From positions 2,323,689-2,387,688 of the forward strand of contig CAADRB010000005.1 in the NCBI GenBank assembly GCA_900708905.1: DNA of 64,000 nt, given 5' to 3'. The stretch comes from Hymenolepis diminuta. Its lineage: Eukaryota > Platyhelminthes > Cestoda > Cyclophyllidea > Hymenolepididae. The translations under genes were made by a program, and so were the position numbers. Every line of letters starts with the position of its first letter. Position 1 is the stretch's first letter. The notes beneath the pieces are model-generated. The model worked only from the letters and a program-made list of their open reading frames with translations, ran no database searches and was not told the origin of the DNA. Shown here piece after piece: positions 1-15,800 of the stretch.

Positions 1-3000
1 ATGTCTAGCAAAAAAATTTATAAAAGAAACGAAAAACAAAATTCCGATAACAGAAGATCAGAGAAAGATGAATGAACGAATTGCAATGTCAGGTACAAAG
101 GAAAAAGGAAAGAGATCAACATGGATGCTTCAGGTTTTTTAATTAATGATTTTTAGCTAGTTTCATCTATTCGCTTCCAGAAAATAAAAACAAATCATAC
201 GCCCAATCATGCAATTAAATCAACTGGCCAACAGGATCTGAATATCAAGGGCGTTAGCTCACCGTGGTACCCCAGGAATCAAATCATGAAAATATTTGAA
301 TATTGTAAACTTAGTGGACAATTCAACGCTTTGAAAATTCTAACAAAAGCAAGACTCATAGTAGGTGTAAAATTATTATTATTCAAGAATAAGTAGTATT
401 AAATACTACTTGATCGATGGCGAAGTTCGACATTTTAAAATGACCATATAGAGGATACAGCACCACTGAAGAGAAAGAATTGACTACACACCAACTCCTT
501 TATTTATTCGCTACCGGATGTAGGTTTATTTATGAAGCTTCCTCATTTAAAGGTGCCCTGTGAAATCCGAAATTGAGAAAATGAAACAGGGGCAACTAAA
601 AGTGCTTCCAGGAATATGACCTTCGGAATGAGATATGAAGAGCCGGAGTAGAAAACGAAATGAAATCGAAGAATATGACCACAAAATGAACACAAGAACG
701 CGAAATTTTATAGACCTCTACTTTCAGATAGGTAATAGTTGAAAGCTGTGCATCCACTTTTGAGTCGTTTCATTAATAGGCTCTTTAAATAAATAGACGC
801 TTTACTATTAAGACACTTGATATCCTGGCTTCAGTAAATACTCCCATTTGACTCCCCTTTCATCCCTTTAATAGTCTATTTACGATTTCCCGCGTTCAGA
901 TGTCATCTCTGGCTTAAATCTCGTAAATTTTCTATTTAGGAAATAGAACTATTTCCGGATGTTGTGATTGCAAAGTAATGTGCCTTTGGTGTGTTGAACT
1001 AAACGACCCTCTCAAACAAATTGCAAAAATGTTCAACGAAGCCCACTTTTTTACCTGCTCTGAAGTTGATTATCAATGAATCAAGTAAAAATACAATAAA
1101 CACTAAGTGAGGGATGTCTTTTGTGCACATTCGAGATAAACATTCTACCAGTGCTTGCATAATCGGTTTTTGAGTGTGTATGTGTGTGTGTGCGTTTATT
1201 TTTCACTTTTCCATCGCTTATATTTGCGAAATGTTTACACATCCAGGAACAGTTTCACTGCTTTGTGCAAACATAATTGTTAAAAAAGGTGTTTAAGTTA
1301 TACCTAGCAGCTTTACAATATCTATTTACATCCAGACCTCATGAGTCTTAAATAGGTATCGAGTGCTCTCGAAGGTTTGAGCACTTTATACTACGAACTT
1401 TAGTTCCATTTAAGATTTGAGAATAAAAAATAAACATATTTCACACATATTATTTTTAATATTTGTTACTCTATTAGAAATCCTGATTGTCAACTGTTCG
1501 GTGAGATTAACAAAGAAGATCTGGAGAGATGATCTCTGAATATATTTTACGTCTACGTCAAAGTACCTCTTAACTTGTTGTTTGCAATTAGGGTTAAAGT
1601 CGGACAAGATTTAGAAAAGTCTCTCCGTCTTTAAAAGACGAGAAGAGAGGATTTTCTTCTTAAAATACAATTTCCTGGAATTCATTTCCTCTTTTTCCTT
1701 TGGACAGTATTATTTGACTTATGGAACTGGAAATGAATAAATTCAGCATGGTTATTTAAATCAAGAAATTATTTCGAATTAATTTTCTTTATGAACACAA
1801 TGTATTAAGTGGGTATTGAGGATGTATAAATGCGGCAGAGGGGGATAAAAATACGATTCTAAAACAAAAAATCTGGTTTTTTTATATAACTCTCATCTCC
1901 TTAAGAGTTCGGCGCTGGGCATGTAGCAGCGTTCAATTAACACGTTCATTAAATCAAAGATCACGTGTGTTGTCGATGATCAACCATCCTGGTTGATAGC
2001 GAACAAGAAGAGGGATCAAAGAATGCAAGTTTCTTACCAGAGCGACCGAATTCAAATTTGCTGAAGTTTTCCTACATGAAGTTGACAATTTCTCAGACGT
2101 TGGCATTCGGTAATAAATTTTTAAAGGCTCAAATGCTTTCTCAAACATGTAACGGATGCAACTGACCTGATACAAATAGGATACTCATTAAAAATAATGA
2201 AACCTTGTTGGAGGTCTTTATTTTCATGAGTAATTTCTTATTCTTCTGCATTTTAACAGTCTCATTGATGCATTTATTTAAACTTATACGGCAAAATGAA
2301 ATTAAGTAAATATATATCGGCATATCACCATAGTACAACATAAGTGTACAGTGATTGTCTAACTTAGACCAATAATAACGAAATGGTGACGAGTTTGTGT
2401 CAAAAGACAGTAACAAAGTGCACTGGTGTTTGTTTATTCCACCAGAAAAGCAAGGCCAATAACTGTTTGTTTAAAATTATCCTCTGACAATCAAGTTTAT
2501 TTATACATTCCAAATTATCTCATTTACTGATTGCAATGACATATAATAAATTACTATTGACAAGGAATGATTATTTTAGCAAATAAAAATGCTGTACCCT
2601 CTAACAGATATTATTTTTTGAAGAATCTAAATAAACATCCCAAATGTTGAGTGAAAACTTTTCTGAATGAACAATAAATGCGCAAGATAAAATTAATTTT
2701 CTGTACATTTTATGAAGATAATGTCATGACAAATCAGGACTAATACAGATCACAAACGTAGTTTTAAAAGGAGAGTTGTAGAAACAGGGATACCTATTTG
2801 AACCTCGAAGTTTACTGCGCTTTCCTTATTATTGTAACAAGTTAATTCAATCAAATTAGAATTCAAAAAGTTCACAAAATTTCACATGAATTTAAAATTT
2901 GGTGACAAAAATTTACATAAAACAGCCTTACAACTTAAAGATGGAAAAGACAATCTGATCTGAAGATCGGATGGTCAATATACAAGAGAGATAATCGTAT

Positions 3001-3639
3001 TCCTTTACGTATTCCTGATACGACCTATTAATAAATGTTACTATTATTATGAAATTACTACGATGTTTTTAAACATTTGCGCAGTTACAAATGGGAATTC
3101 CTCAGTTTCTTAGTTAAAATTATTTTTTGTAAAAAAGACACGGAATTCGAAACTGCTTCCAGGTATTTTTCTTCGAAGCTACAATTAACAGAATTAATGT
3201 GCTGCCAAAACACCCCTAAATATGTTTTAAATAGTAATTTAATTTGGAGAATCATTCTAAATGTTGATATTTGATCCATGTTTACCAATGCCAGTAACGA
3301 GTGTTTCACAATCTTTGACCATTGGAACTAGGATTCAAGTAAAACTCACCCTTCAAGAGCTCCCAAAAGAATGTTAAATTAAATTCAACGCCCCATATTA
3401 TCTCCAGCCAAGAAAACCCTAAGAACAAGAATTAATAAGTCGCTGCACTAACTCAGATCAACCCATCAAATTCGTTGTCCAAATTTGCAAATTTCACTTT
3501 CCTTTTTTATTCCTCCTTCGTCTGTCAAGCCCATAAGCCTATTGTGTAAACAGAGATCTGCCTGAATGAGTGCAAAATTCTAACGCTGCAGAATAAATAA
3601 TAACATAAACAAATGTTATAAGAGAGAAAATGAACTTAC
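1..3639. other. AT-rich region downstream of the VWC exon, no exon recognised
   Basis: I see no coding exon, RNA gene or named repeat here. Because the exon ending at 3640 stops at a splice donor in phase 1, the VWC gene must continue on the minus strand, so this stretch is most likely part of its next intron. A short TG-rich run lies near 1165-1190. Confidence 0.6.
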
Positions 3640-3840
3640 AATCACCGACACACTTGTGTTCACAACAGGGCCCAGTGCTGACATGTTTCTGTCCAGGAAG
3701 GCAAGAGGACTGGCAGTGTAAAACGCTGCTCTCACAGTCTGCTGTTCCATTGATGCAGTAGCACTTGGCACAAGTACGCGCGTTTGACATCCATGATTGG
3801 CCTTCGAGGTACCGATTCCCTGAGATCTCATCAAGACAGC
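3640..3840 (-). CDS. VWC-domain exon (phase 1-1)
   Basis: This 201-nt exon is bounded by a TTTAG acceptor (read on the minus strand) and a strong donor, GTAAGTTC. It encodes 66 full codons with ten cysteines in the VWC order: one near the start (residue 154 of the gene), then CAKCYC (176, 179, 181), singles at 188, 195 and 199, a CC pair at 211-212 and a final one at 216. The segment GNRYLEGQSW matches the conserved VWC beginning, a glycine followed by Tyr and Trp. Both ends are phase 1, so the exon is a symmetrical module that could be skipped or duplicated without a frameshift. A VWC assignment is well supported by the cysteine pattern; the ligand is unknown. Confidence 0.8.
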
Positions 3841-6800
3841 CTAAAGTTCAAGTGAAGCTTAATTAGTTTCATTTATACGGTTAATTTAAGATATTTTATT
3901 TATCAGGAATAGCTGGCGGAACAGAAAATTATATGTCGTACTTATTTCTAAGATGAACGTCGTACAATACTTTCCAATATGAATTCGATAAGTTAGACAA
4001 CAATAGTAATAGTTAAAGATGGTGTCCAGGATACGAATAGCGTTAAAATTAGCACACCTTCCAGAGAGCGAGAGAGAGGGAGTCTCTAAGAGTCTACTTT
4101 TGAGATATTCCTTCTGATGTATAATACTGAAGGCCATGTTCAGGGGAACGTTATCCCTTCAACTTTTAAAATAGTCTTGTATTTGGAAAAGTTATACAAA
4201 AGCGTAGGATGCTAGGATGAACACATTATCTATGTCTTACTTCTCATTTTGCATCCGATGGGAAGATTTTAAGCTACTGGTGGTCGAGTAGCGGTTTTTA
4301 GAAATGCAAACGAAAGTTTTCTTGCCCACGTATTTCATATAATTACTCAGATTTTCCCTCTAGGCAGTAATGGTGAAGGTGAATACACATTCGAACTCCA
4401 AATTTATTCTTGGTGTACCTAGGACCTTACTGCAACATGCTATTTTATATTAGCATCTAAACTGATACCCTACTGTATCATAAATTTATGCAGATGAAAC
4501 GTTTTGTCAGGAGCTAAAATCTAATGAATTTTATAAGCAGAAATACTTTAAATTAATACCAAAAATTCCGCCATTATCTGATGATAACAACCCAAAAGGG
4601 CCGATGATAATAATATAAAATATTTTACAAGAAGCTTATCAATTGTGCACTGTTATTGGTTGGAAAAGGCTGCCCAAATCTGTGTATGCATTTTAAATCG
4701 ATAAATAATCAAGTTGTTCCCAAAATTTCAAGGTGTCAGAAAGAAGAAGAATTGAAATCCCAAATGGAACTTGTTTACCTCAGAGATCCTACAGAATCTA
4801 TTTTGATAAAGGCGAAATCTCTTCCATTAAAGTTGAAATTTAATGATAATTTAAGATGATATATTAATATTTTCGCATATTAATTAACTCACTTAGATAT
4901 GATTAATTGTGATTATCATTATTATTATTAAAAGATAATTAATTTTCAATGATTTAAGGGAATTTTTCCTAAATAGTAGAGCTCAGTAAAGGAATTATAA
5001 TGATTGATGTGGAACTGACATTCAAATAAACAAAATCGAACAGCTACTTGAACTGGATAAAAAAAATAACAAAAAATAATCAAGCGAAGAAAAAAACAAA
5101 TTTATTTGAATTTTTGTTAAGTTTGTTAGAGATTTCGTCATTTATATTAGAAAAAAAATGAACAGAACGTTAAAATAGTATCAATAAAATTATCGATTAT
5201 TTGAAGATTTATTTCAGTCCGGACTATGAGTTTAGGTGGGGTGATTATCTTTTCAAACTTCAAATTTGGAGAGAATAACGTGAATAACTGTTCATCTAAA
5301 GGTAAAAAGGTAAAAAATCCAAAGAAGAAATTTATTTACTCAAGTTATTTCTGAAATTGATTTGATTTGCCCAAAATACAAAGCACTCAAATAACATTAT
5401 CATCCGCAAACCTTCTCTGCTGATTGAAATATAACTTATGGAGCTAAAGGCAGCTAGAAACGAGATATTTAGGTGCTTTAATTCTTGCTCCCTGTAAAAA
5501 TTTTAAATCTAACATTACTTTTTATGAAATGTTAGCCGTCTGGCGTTTTCATCAATCTTACTACTTATATGCCCTTCAAACACATTGTATTCTGAGGTGT
5601 TTGGTGCATAATGAAACTTCTTAGCCAAATTTTGCAACAAAAATAGGGTTCTTTTAATTAGGGGACGTACTTGAGAGAAAAGTTCTCATAAAATTCACCT
5701 CAGATTAAGAACTCAAATTAAGGAGAAGTAATCTTTGTGAAAGACGTTTTCATAAAACATAGTGATCTTTTAGAATCTCCCAACATTTCGATAGTCTCAT
5801 CTTATTCTTCTAGAATTGAAATTGTGTGCCAAAATGATCTAAAATCTTTAAGTGGTATATTTAATCGGATTAGCTCTACATCAGTGAAATAAATCAGGAG
5901 AAATTTAGGATAATACCTTAGTGACTGATAAGATACGCCAATTTATTGACTCAAAATAAATAGAATTTATGTACGAGTATTTACAGAGTGCTGTACTCAT
6001 AAATATATAAATATTTCTTGAATATCTCAAAACAATGAGTGACTGCATAAAATTAACAACCCTTGGATTTATCTCTGACCATATCCTCGTCCGAGTTTAA
6101 TAGTTCTAAATGGATGGGGTTAAGTGGGTATTCGTTTACGTCTACATGTCTGTCTATAAAAGGCTTATGGATTGGGACGGCAATTTCCAGCGAAGGGTAC
6201 GTGCAAACAGGTGCGAAAATATGAGATATTCAACAATATAAAAAAGAAATTTCCAGAACTTTGTCACATTTAGCATATATCCTAAATAGAATGATCAGCA
6301 ATCAATTCAACAAGGTCGGGGCAATCCACAATATATTTGTTCTCTGCGCAAAGAGAACAACTTTCGTTTTTGCCTCGATTCCTTCGCCGCGTTGTTGTTG
6401 TAAAACATCCTTCCGATTTTCATTCAGCTCTTGGTAATCTGATTCATGGGAGAGGATTTATCTACTTAAGTTCCAAACTTGGAATAACAAAGTCACGACT
6501 TCTTGCAATTTCTCGCTTATGTAAATCGTAGTTGAAATATGAAACGAAATCTAAAACATATCTGTACAAGTTCGTTAAAAAAATTGAATATTTTTTATAA
6601 CATGTGTAATCCTTAAATTCCAGAGAAAAGAGAGACACAGAAATTGTCTTCAGCCAGAAATGACAAGTATGCAAGGAATCTGAGAAGAAAGTGAAATACT
6701 GAGATTTCTTTCATTTTTACTTAAAAATGACTTTATTAGTTAAGATGATCATTTGATGGTTTGATTTCTTGATTACTTCATATCAAGGGTTTAAGCATGA

Positions 6801-9800
6801 TCTAAGCAAATTGAAAGACACTTCGCTACCACGAAATTCCCAGAATTGTCTGAATTCACATATTCGGAAATTTGATCATCGAGGATACATGATATTTAGA
6901 AATCCAAAGCCACTGATGAAGAAATGAATAAACACTCGAAATTGATCTATTGAAAATACCTCCAAAATGAATCTGTTAATCATTCCTTAATAATTTAATG
7001 ATTAATTACTGAAATGAACTACCGTTTAGCTAAATTATAAAACCTATGTGTATTTTTTAAAACGATTTTTAACAATTATCTTAGATAAAGAATTATCATC
7101 ATTGAGTCGCTCTAGTGAAGGACCCTAATTTAAGTACTCCCCTCTATTAACCAGGCTTAACCAATTCGGTTGGCCACTCCGCTCACTGCGTGTACATCGG
7201 TAAGCATTGAATTTGCAACCTCTGACTTCACAAGCGGTTGTATGAATGAAATTTCCGAAAAACACAAAGTTCGTATGAGGGCAAGCTGCACCAAAATTGA
7301 AGAGCATTAGCCTTAATTTTTAACATATCAACACACTTCCGAATTTATTTCAGATGAATTTAATGAGCTGCTCTAACAAGTATCTGAAAATAGCAAAAGA
7401 TACCATTATATGTTCTTAAATTTGGGCTAAATAAAATTTAGAAGAGAACCTCATACACTCAAAATATTGCTGACTAAATTTCATTTCTGGCTAATTCTTG
7501 ACGAAATACTTCAATGTGCCGTTTTCAGTGACCTCATGACCTTGGATATCTGGCTGAATCTGGCTGAATTAACCGATTTGCACTCATTAAACATGCAGCA
7601 TTGGCAACTGCTGAATCAGCTTCCCCCATGGGGTTCGCATCCGACCGGACAACATATAAATTTTGACTTCCCCACCATTTATTTCTGATATTTATATATT
7701 ACCAATCAACATACCAACCTCCAGAACCTTGTCTGTCGATTTTCAAGCCTTTCTCCTCCCTAATTCTCTCCCGTTCCTCAATATTGCTTTGGCCAACTTG
7801 TCTCAAGTCTTTACATTATTTCGCAGGATCCTGCCACTAAACTCTCAAGTATGAAACTCTGGAGCAACAAGTAGAAAATCATTCTTTCAGCAATTCATAC
7901 TAATGAAAAGATAAATTTGGATGTAAATAAATCAAATATTTTTCTTCAAAACAACTCCGCAATTAAGCAAAAGTCAAGTAGAAGACTTCATTCTGTCTCC
8001 GAATTGGGTTAAGCGCAAATCCAGAATATAAGATAGTTGAGATTTTATCAACAAGTCAACAAAAACAACGAATGTGAAATGAAAAACAAACACCCATAAA
8101 ATCTATAAAGAAGAATTTTCCAGATTAACACAATTTTTAACACTTCATTTGATTTGAGGATTGAGGCCTGACAGTAAAAATTTTATTTATCGATTATATT
8201 GAATTAATAATAATAATAATGATGATAGGATAAAATCTGAGTAAATATCTATTATTTTAAGAAAAATAATAGATAGTTTAACATTTTTCAGTCTGAATTT
8301 TAATGCCAATTGATTTAATACTATGAAAGATAAAAATGAATACTTTTTCGCGGCTGCACTCTACCAAAGTTTAATAAAAAAAGCTTATAACAATGAATAT
8401 ATCAGGGTAATAATTAGCCGAAGAAGATTCTCTTTTTTCCTTATTCAGTAGGTCAAATAACTTGGAAACTTTCCGTAATATACTCGAGGTTATAAGAAAA
8501 AAATTGGAGAGGCGTCTAATGCAAAGACGTTTTTACATCTGCAAATGCGAAACATATTTGGGCATTATCAATTTAAAAAGGCCAGTGGATATAATCTCTT
8601 AAAATTTTATTTATTATATTGTAGGAGCTTCTCATCTACCTTTGTTCTGTCCAAATTGAGTAAGCGTCTTGGCTTATACGATCTTTCTACATAAAAACAT
8701 GGCTCTCTTCCATGCAGCATCGATCCTTCTTTGCCATTTTGGTGGATATACGTATTCAGCAAACTTCCAACAAGTGTCATTAAGCTGCTCATGTAAAATT
8801 TTAATATCAGAGGTTAAGAGGGTTATTAGTCATCAATGACTGGAGCAATTTATCACTCTATCACGTATTGGTTAGTAGGTACGTAAAATGTGAGTCTCTC
8901 ACCAGAAGAACTTTAGGGTCTATTTCTTTAACGAAGATGGGAGCCAGATAGCCCTTCTTGCACATAAATTTGAGAAGTAACCTCTTTAAAACCCTTTTTT
9001 ATATTTCATTTCACTATAATTCCTATATGATGACCAGCATTTGCGTACTTAATTAATAAAACCGGGTAATTTGAATTCTTTTATAAAAATATTTCTGACG
9101 CTGCTATTTGTCTCTCATAGAAGGTTTGACGTTTCACACAATCTTACGTATTGCCAAATCATCGCACTTAAGGAGATTCATGGCGACGAGAAAACTGCAA
9201 TTTATTTTCTCCACAAGCTCTGAAAGATATGCTTTAATTCCTGTTGAATAGAGTTTATTCAACGGACGAAGAGAAATCAGTTAAATGCTTCTTTAAACAT
9301 TGAATTATCCAGTTATTGTATGGCATTCATGAATACGGCTAATTTCAGCCACTCATGTGCTCATATATGCACATTGTATTCACGAATGAAGAACAAATAT
9401 TTAAACTGGACAGATGAAAGTGCAAGTGAAACGGACAAAGACGATTAAAGAAGTGTCGATTAAAAAGCCGCCAATCGCATGACCTGTGGTGTCGGATTTC
9501 TTGCATATGCAAGTTCTTTAAAAGTTCACAGTTCTTTAGTTCTTTTAGGTCTTCCAGATATAGTAAAATAACGTGACTTATGGAGATAGAACTGCAACTA
9601 ACTCTATGTGCCTGAAAAGCAGAGAATGTCTAATAAAAGATTGCAGATTGACGTAGTTTGAAGATATAAATAGGGTCATTTGAGACTGTGTAAATGCATT
9701 CGTCCTAAGATAGCATGTGCTTACGAAAAGAGCTCCTTTTATTTGCCTGGTTGTGATAAATGGACTTTATTATTATTGAAGTTCTAATTGAATCAGAGGA

Positions 9801-12800
9801 GCATGAAAAACCATTCAAGTCAAGTTTATTAATGGTCAGCAGTCATGAGCCCATCTAGAGGCGCAGATAGCATATCTTGAGAAGTTATACGCCTTATATG
9901 AACCTAAATAGCTCAAGGTTTCAGAAGTCAAGTTCATGATTACATTAGATACAATTTTTGAACGTCCTCATTTCATTCTTAACTAAACTGTTTTGGTATT
10001 TCGCTTTGTCCACGATATAGATGTTGAATTATTTCCATTACTATAAAAATTTATAATATAAGCAGCTTCAAATTGATTTTGGTCGATGGTTTGGGGATAT
10101 TCATATTAAAAAGCTTTTCAAGCTCATTATTTTTACGTTCTGCAAGCTGGATATCCCAGTTTTCCCAGATAGAGGTGAGAGGGGGAGGGGGAACATATAC
10201 GTACACATTACTCAATTAGGCACTAAATGAACTTTAATTATGAACTTGAAACGGCCCAACGGTGTAAAATTTAACATTTCTGGAAATCATGGCGGACATA
10301 AATAATTTAATAATTCAATAATTCCGATTTGATAATAGTTAATTTATAGTTAAGCAAGTGACCACTGCTTATGTGAATTCTCGATGTATTTCAACTGCAT
10401 GTCGTATAAACAATGCACTCATTAAACTATCACTCGGTACTGCGTTCAAGGAAAATTGTAAACACAGGTCATGTGTGTTTGAAATGACAGCGGACATTAA
10501 CATCTTCCTCTCCTTTTTCAACGATTTAAAGTACTGGCGTGAGCAGGTTTGATGGATTATTTCAAAGGAAAATTTGGTGTTTATTTGGAGATTTTTCCAG
10601 ACCTAGTAGTGTTTTTTTTTCTATTAAATTTAGGTTTAAATCAAAAATGTAAAATTTAAATTAATCTGCTGATTTGATTTCATATAAACAGGAGACTGTT
10701 GGATTGAAGCAGAACTTCAGAGGAGGAACCAAATCACAAATAATATTCGAAAGTCCAAATACAGAGGAGTGTTATTCAATCTATCCGGCAGATCAGAGTG
10801 CAGCAATAAGCCTGTTGGTGAAAGGACTGTCCATAATGTTAGAAAACAGTACTGAAATCACTAATCACTTTTACTAATGTGTGTATTATTAAGCTAGAAG
10901 TCGATCAAATGAAACTAGCTTTTTCAATTAAGTACAGTATGGAAGTCGACTTTCGTTGGTTAGTAAGACGTTACGTACGTCACCATTTGCAACGCAAATA
11001 TTTTAAAGTTGATTACATTTTTATTAGCTCTATTAATAGGGATAGAAAGTAAGCAAATGCCTCCGAAATCAAGAGGAACAAAAAGCAGATCTCTTTATTC
11101 AAAGAAAAACTTTAGAATTCCATTCCATTAGACTGGCGGCGATGTTCACTAGTCAGAGGTGATCACGTAATTTTACTATTTACAGGCAAGAATTTTATAA
11201 GAGAATATGCAAAAAAACTTACCTGAAAATTAATTTTTCTATTGTGGCAATGGAATGTTCAGGTTCAATCATTCAAAAAAGGCTTATATATACTCTTTTC
11301 TCATAAATACAGATCGCCTTGAATGAGGTTAAGATGGCTCTGCTAAGTTGAAATCGTCTAAGATAGCGTCAACCCGATATCATGACTGCAAATCCACAAA
11401 TGTATGGCGACCTCTAAACTAATTCTCTACGGATGTATGCTTTCTATTGTATTCAGATATATTTGCAGAAAATGATATCTAGAAAAATATCAAATAAATG
11501 TAAACCTTCGATCTTGGAAATAAATATCCACTTAAATTTTCATCGAATTGCCTCTAGCTCCAGCCGAGCGTTCTCAAACTTTTAAGGGGGTCGAGTTTTA
11601 GGGATCTAGAGGCCTAAACTATAACTGGAGCTGTGTAAAAATCTTGGTTTCAAGAATGAAATCCATTCATTTACCATGCTTCTTCTTTCAGTAGATATTA
11701 ATTTGAAAGCTATGTGCTCTATGTCCACATCTGACCTTTGATACAACATCCATTTCAAATGCATTAGGTAACACATGCAATTAGTACACAAAGTTGTGAG
11801 CCTCCTAAATTTATGATTTAAAATATATAAATAATAAATATAATGATTAAAATATTTTATAATGGATGAAATGCATACTTGCAATAAAAATAGTTTTGAA
11901 ATTGGATTTTTGAATAAGAGAAATGTCGACCTTCATCGAATTTTGCAACGCCTAAAGCAATGATCGATTTTGAAAATTGAAAAATTTCGGAAATAGCAGC
12001 GGAAGTAATTCTTTTTCTGTCAAAATGTCAATCATTTACCTGCCACTCGCCAGTCTGAATTCATCCATCTATGCTTACCATGTGAAAAGAGAGAATGGAA
12101 TGTAGAGAAAAATGGTATTTCAATAAGCGTAAGACATTTCAGAAATTGGCCAATGAAAACTCGAACGCATAGGCACTCAAAAGTTCTTTGACTTATTACT
12201 AACCTAACTCTAAGAATATAAATTGCTCAAGAATTAAGTAAATCCACCAGAAATTAAACTACTATCAATACCTTATTAGGGGTGAAAAGGAGTGAAAATG
12301 CCCCTGAAATTATGGCAATACAAATTGAAAGTTTTTGTAAAAATGAAAACATTAAAATACCGTTGAATTGGGGCTTCACAAGGAAACTCAAATGCAAGCA
12401 CTTACGGGTGTTCAAATGAGAAATGAACTGTTAGTCTACATTCTGAATGTACTTAAGTAGGTAGGGAGCCAATTCCTTAAAATAAATAATAAATAAATGA
12501 ATACTTCAATTTCATCTTTGACAAATAAATGATCAAAAGAGCAAGAATATCAGAATACGGTGATTCCGATCAAACTATGATTATAAGATCCAATGTTACA
12601 TCATATTGCTTTATATTTTAAATGTAAAAAGATTTTCCAAACGGGAGAAACTGAGAAATTAGGAAATTTGGCAAAAATAAAAGATTTATTGATTTTTTGG
12701 CGCTTTGAAACTAAAAATTCTAGTGGCTCTCTAAAATTTTATCAACAATCATACAGCTTTCATTAGAAAACTGAACAAACCACCAGATGGTCCATCTAAA

Positions 12801-15800
12801 TTTTGTTTAATGCATTCAATAAGTGAGAAAATTTTCCACAATTTTTCAGTAAAATGTGCAAAAATTTTAAACCAAAGCTTCTAAATTGGGTTTTGGATTA
12901 TTATTGTTATTATTAAAACGTAAAATTTTTAACATTTTTTTGTCATGATAAGCCATCTGAACATGAGAGATTAAAAGGGATTGTGTAGACGCAGAAGGGA
13001 AAATTAGAGCATCAAAGAATTGCACCAATGGAGACAGTTCCTCATTTTCATATTCTAATAGTTCAGTGTTGAAACTGTAGGATTTTTCCATGTTTTTAAG
13101 CAAACTTCTAATTCTCAGCTAGTAGGGTTTGTTGACTCGTTTATTAATTGTACAGTCGGTCAACCACTTTCAATACACTTTATCTAATAACTAAGATGCT
13201 ATCACAGTGTTGTATCACCATCGATTTTGGCAAATCAGAGGTCACAAAGGTTTATCTAAAGTTTTAAATTAAAGAAGCACAAATATGTAGGGTTATCTAA
13301 GCGCTTGTATAAATGCAACCCCAAATAGAATGAAAAAACAGTATGTTTCCCCTCAGGAGGGAAAATCTCAGAATTCCATTGAAGGAAGCTTCTGGAAACC
13401 TCCTAAATTTAAAACCATTCTTTTACATGGTTAAATTTCAGTATTCGCATTCAAATCAAACGTGAAATTAATCTAAGATTAAAATTTGTATCAATTTTAC
13501 CAGAAGAAAACTTTATAATTAGATAAATAATTCTATTTGAAATATTAAAAAAAAATAATTTTAAAACCTCTAAAATGAAATTTCCATTTTTAATATAAGA
13601 AAGACATACTTGCGTTATTTGATGTTGTCAAATATCCTCAGCCCATATCGTCCAAGTGATAGTTGTGGAAAAAATGAGTTGTTATGTTTAAAATGAGGTT
13701 CCTTATATCACCTACCTGTTCGTATCTGTAAAAGAGATACAAATAAATCAAAGTGGTATGATCTGTCATTCAATCAAATTTGCTGGTCGGCAGGCTTTGA
13801 ATATCGTGGACGTTAACTCACCCATGAAAATTGGGCTTTGAAACATTTGAATATTACAAACTAACTTCTACCACTTTCGAAAAGGTGGTCATCACGAAGC
13901 TCCATGTATGCAGTTGACTCCCTGACTTCATTATACTGTTTTATTCGACACCATATTCCGTTCCCTACTGGACTATTCTCCCATTTTTTCGGTTTAGATA
14001 CTATTCTATGATTAAATTTTGAAAAGGATTTGGATTGCAAATGACAATACTAAACTGAAAAACTAAAAGAGCCATAGATTTTTGGAGCTGTAAAATTTTT
14101 GAATAAAATGAGGCAATTTACTTCTTTTTTTATGCCAAAAATGTCAGCCAGTTTTTGGCGATCTGCTAATGTGTTCATCCATCTTCTGCATGCCAAGAGA
14201 AGATTCAACATGCCAACAGATGCTGCATAAAAATTTAGGAGAAAAATGAGGTATCCTGCTATTTTGGGATATTGATTTATTTCAGGTGAAAAAGTCGAAT
14301 ACTACGATATCATCGTAAGATGGCTGAATTTTGGACGTCGAATACTTTTAAGTAGTCAAAAGGGAGAAGATGTAATGGAAGACTCGACAATTACTTTGAG
14401 ATCAAAATGTGTTATTTCAACAATATTTCACTCTCTTTACCTGCAAATTCAAAAAGTATTGATGCTTCAGAGAGATAACTAAAGAATTCTAAATAAATAT
14501 TTATTTATAAAAGATGATTTATTATCCACAAATAAATTCAACTTCACAAAACTATAATAAAAAAGGATTTAATGAGCAGACCCGAGTTTACCATTTTTAA
14601 ATTTATTTGACATAAAATTATTCAGAAAACTTTTTGCATTCATCTAATGCGCCTTTAGTAAATGTTTAATAAAACCTTTTCGTGTTTATATTTAAAATTA
14701 AAATTTAATCGGGAAAACCTTTTTATGAAATGGATAGATTTAACTGCTAAAGAGGAAAGAATAATGGTCCTGATAGATGTGAGCATAAAAGGAAGGGGCT
14801 CAAACTAGCACCTTTAAGGTAATATCTTAAATTAAAGGTAAATTCACATTTTTGCCCATAAAAAATATATTTCATAAAATTTTTTAGGAATTTTTATATT
14901 TTTTCTACCCTTAATCGCGTTTAACTGGAAAAAGTTAGGCAGAATACAAATAATCGCAGCATTTTACGTTCATATAAAGTATAGAACGATTTTCACTTCT
15001 AAAATTTTTAATAAAAGAGTCAAAATATAAGGAGATAGTCGTCAATTCAGAATAGCAAAGAATTTCCTGTCCTAGTTATTACGTTCCAGCAGGAAACACA
15101 CAAAATAAACAAACTCATGATAATTTGATTGTCTTTCGAGTCCCTTCCATACGCGATTTGACTTGACCCTGACCTATTGTGAGTTGAATTCGTTCTTACT
15201 GTTTCCTTGATGCTGTAGAGCATGCCCGAATTTAAAACTTAGAGCAGGAGGTCAGTGCTTAGTGAGGAACTAGTACAAATTGAGAAAATAATTCACCTAA
15301 GGTGAGGTTTTGACCTATTGAGATCACTGCACACTTAGATAACCACATATATGGGGTAATTGGGACATCTCATCAGGATATACAGAACATCGGAAACCAG
15401 AGGGGAATGGTTAAACAGTAATTTTGGCATTTACGACATAGGTCATTCGTTTATAAGTTGAGGCGAACACTGTAGATACCTCCATAAATATTCTCGTTTT
15501 CCCATGAATTATCGGGAATAAATTGTGCACGTTAAAGAAACATTTAAAATATTTATGATTTGAGGTTGAGTAATCTTGAAGGCTAATTTTATCTCTATGA
15601 CGATGATATTAAGGGTCATAGATATGGCGCATACGATAATAAAATTTAAATGCTTATTGCATTTGCCTATTTAAATTGTTGATTTATTTTGTTTTAATGC
15701 TAAATGATTCAGAAGGTACTTTAAAAAAGATTGAATGCATTTGAACATTAAGTTAAATTTGGAAGAGTAAAGTTTTCTTTCAAAATATTTCGTTATAAAA

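Noticed and set aside
10674..10877. Open frame after a CAG acceptor-like site
   Set aside because: Composition looks somewhat coding, but there is no good donor, no partner exon and no recognised motif.
11225..11275. Possible minus-strand mini-exon ending at CAG|GTAAGT
   Set aside because: Only about 16 codons with no clear acceptor and no cysteine pattern to tie it to the VWC gene.
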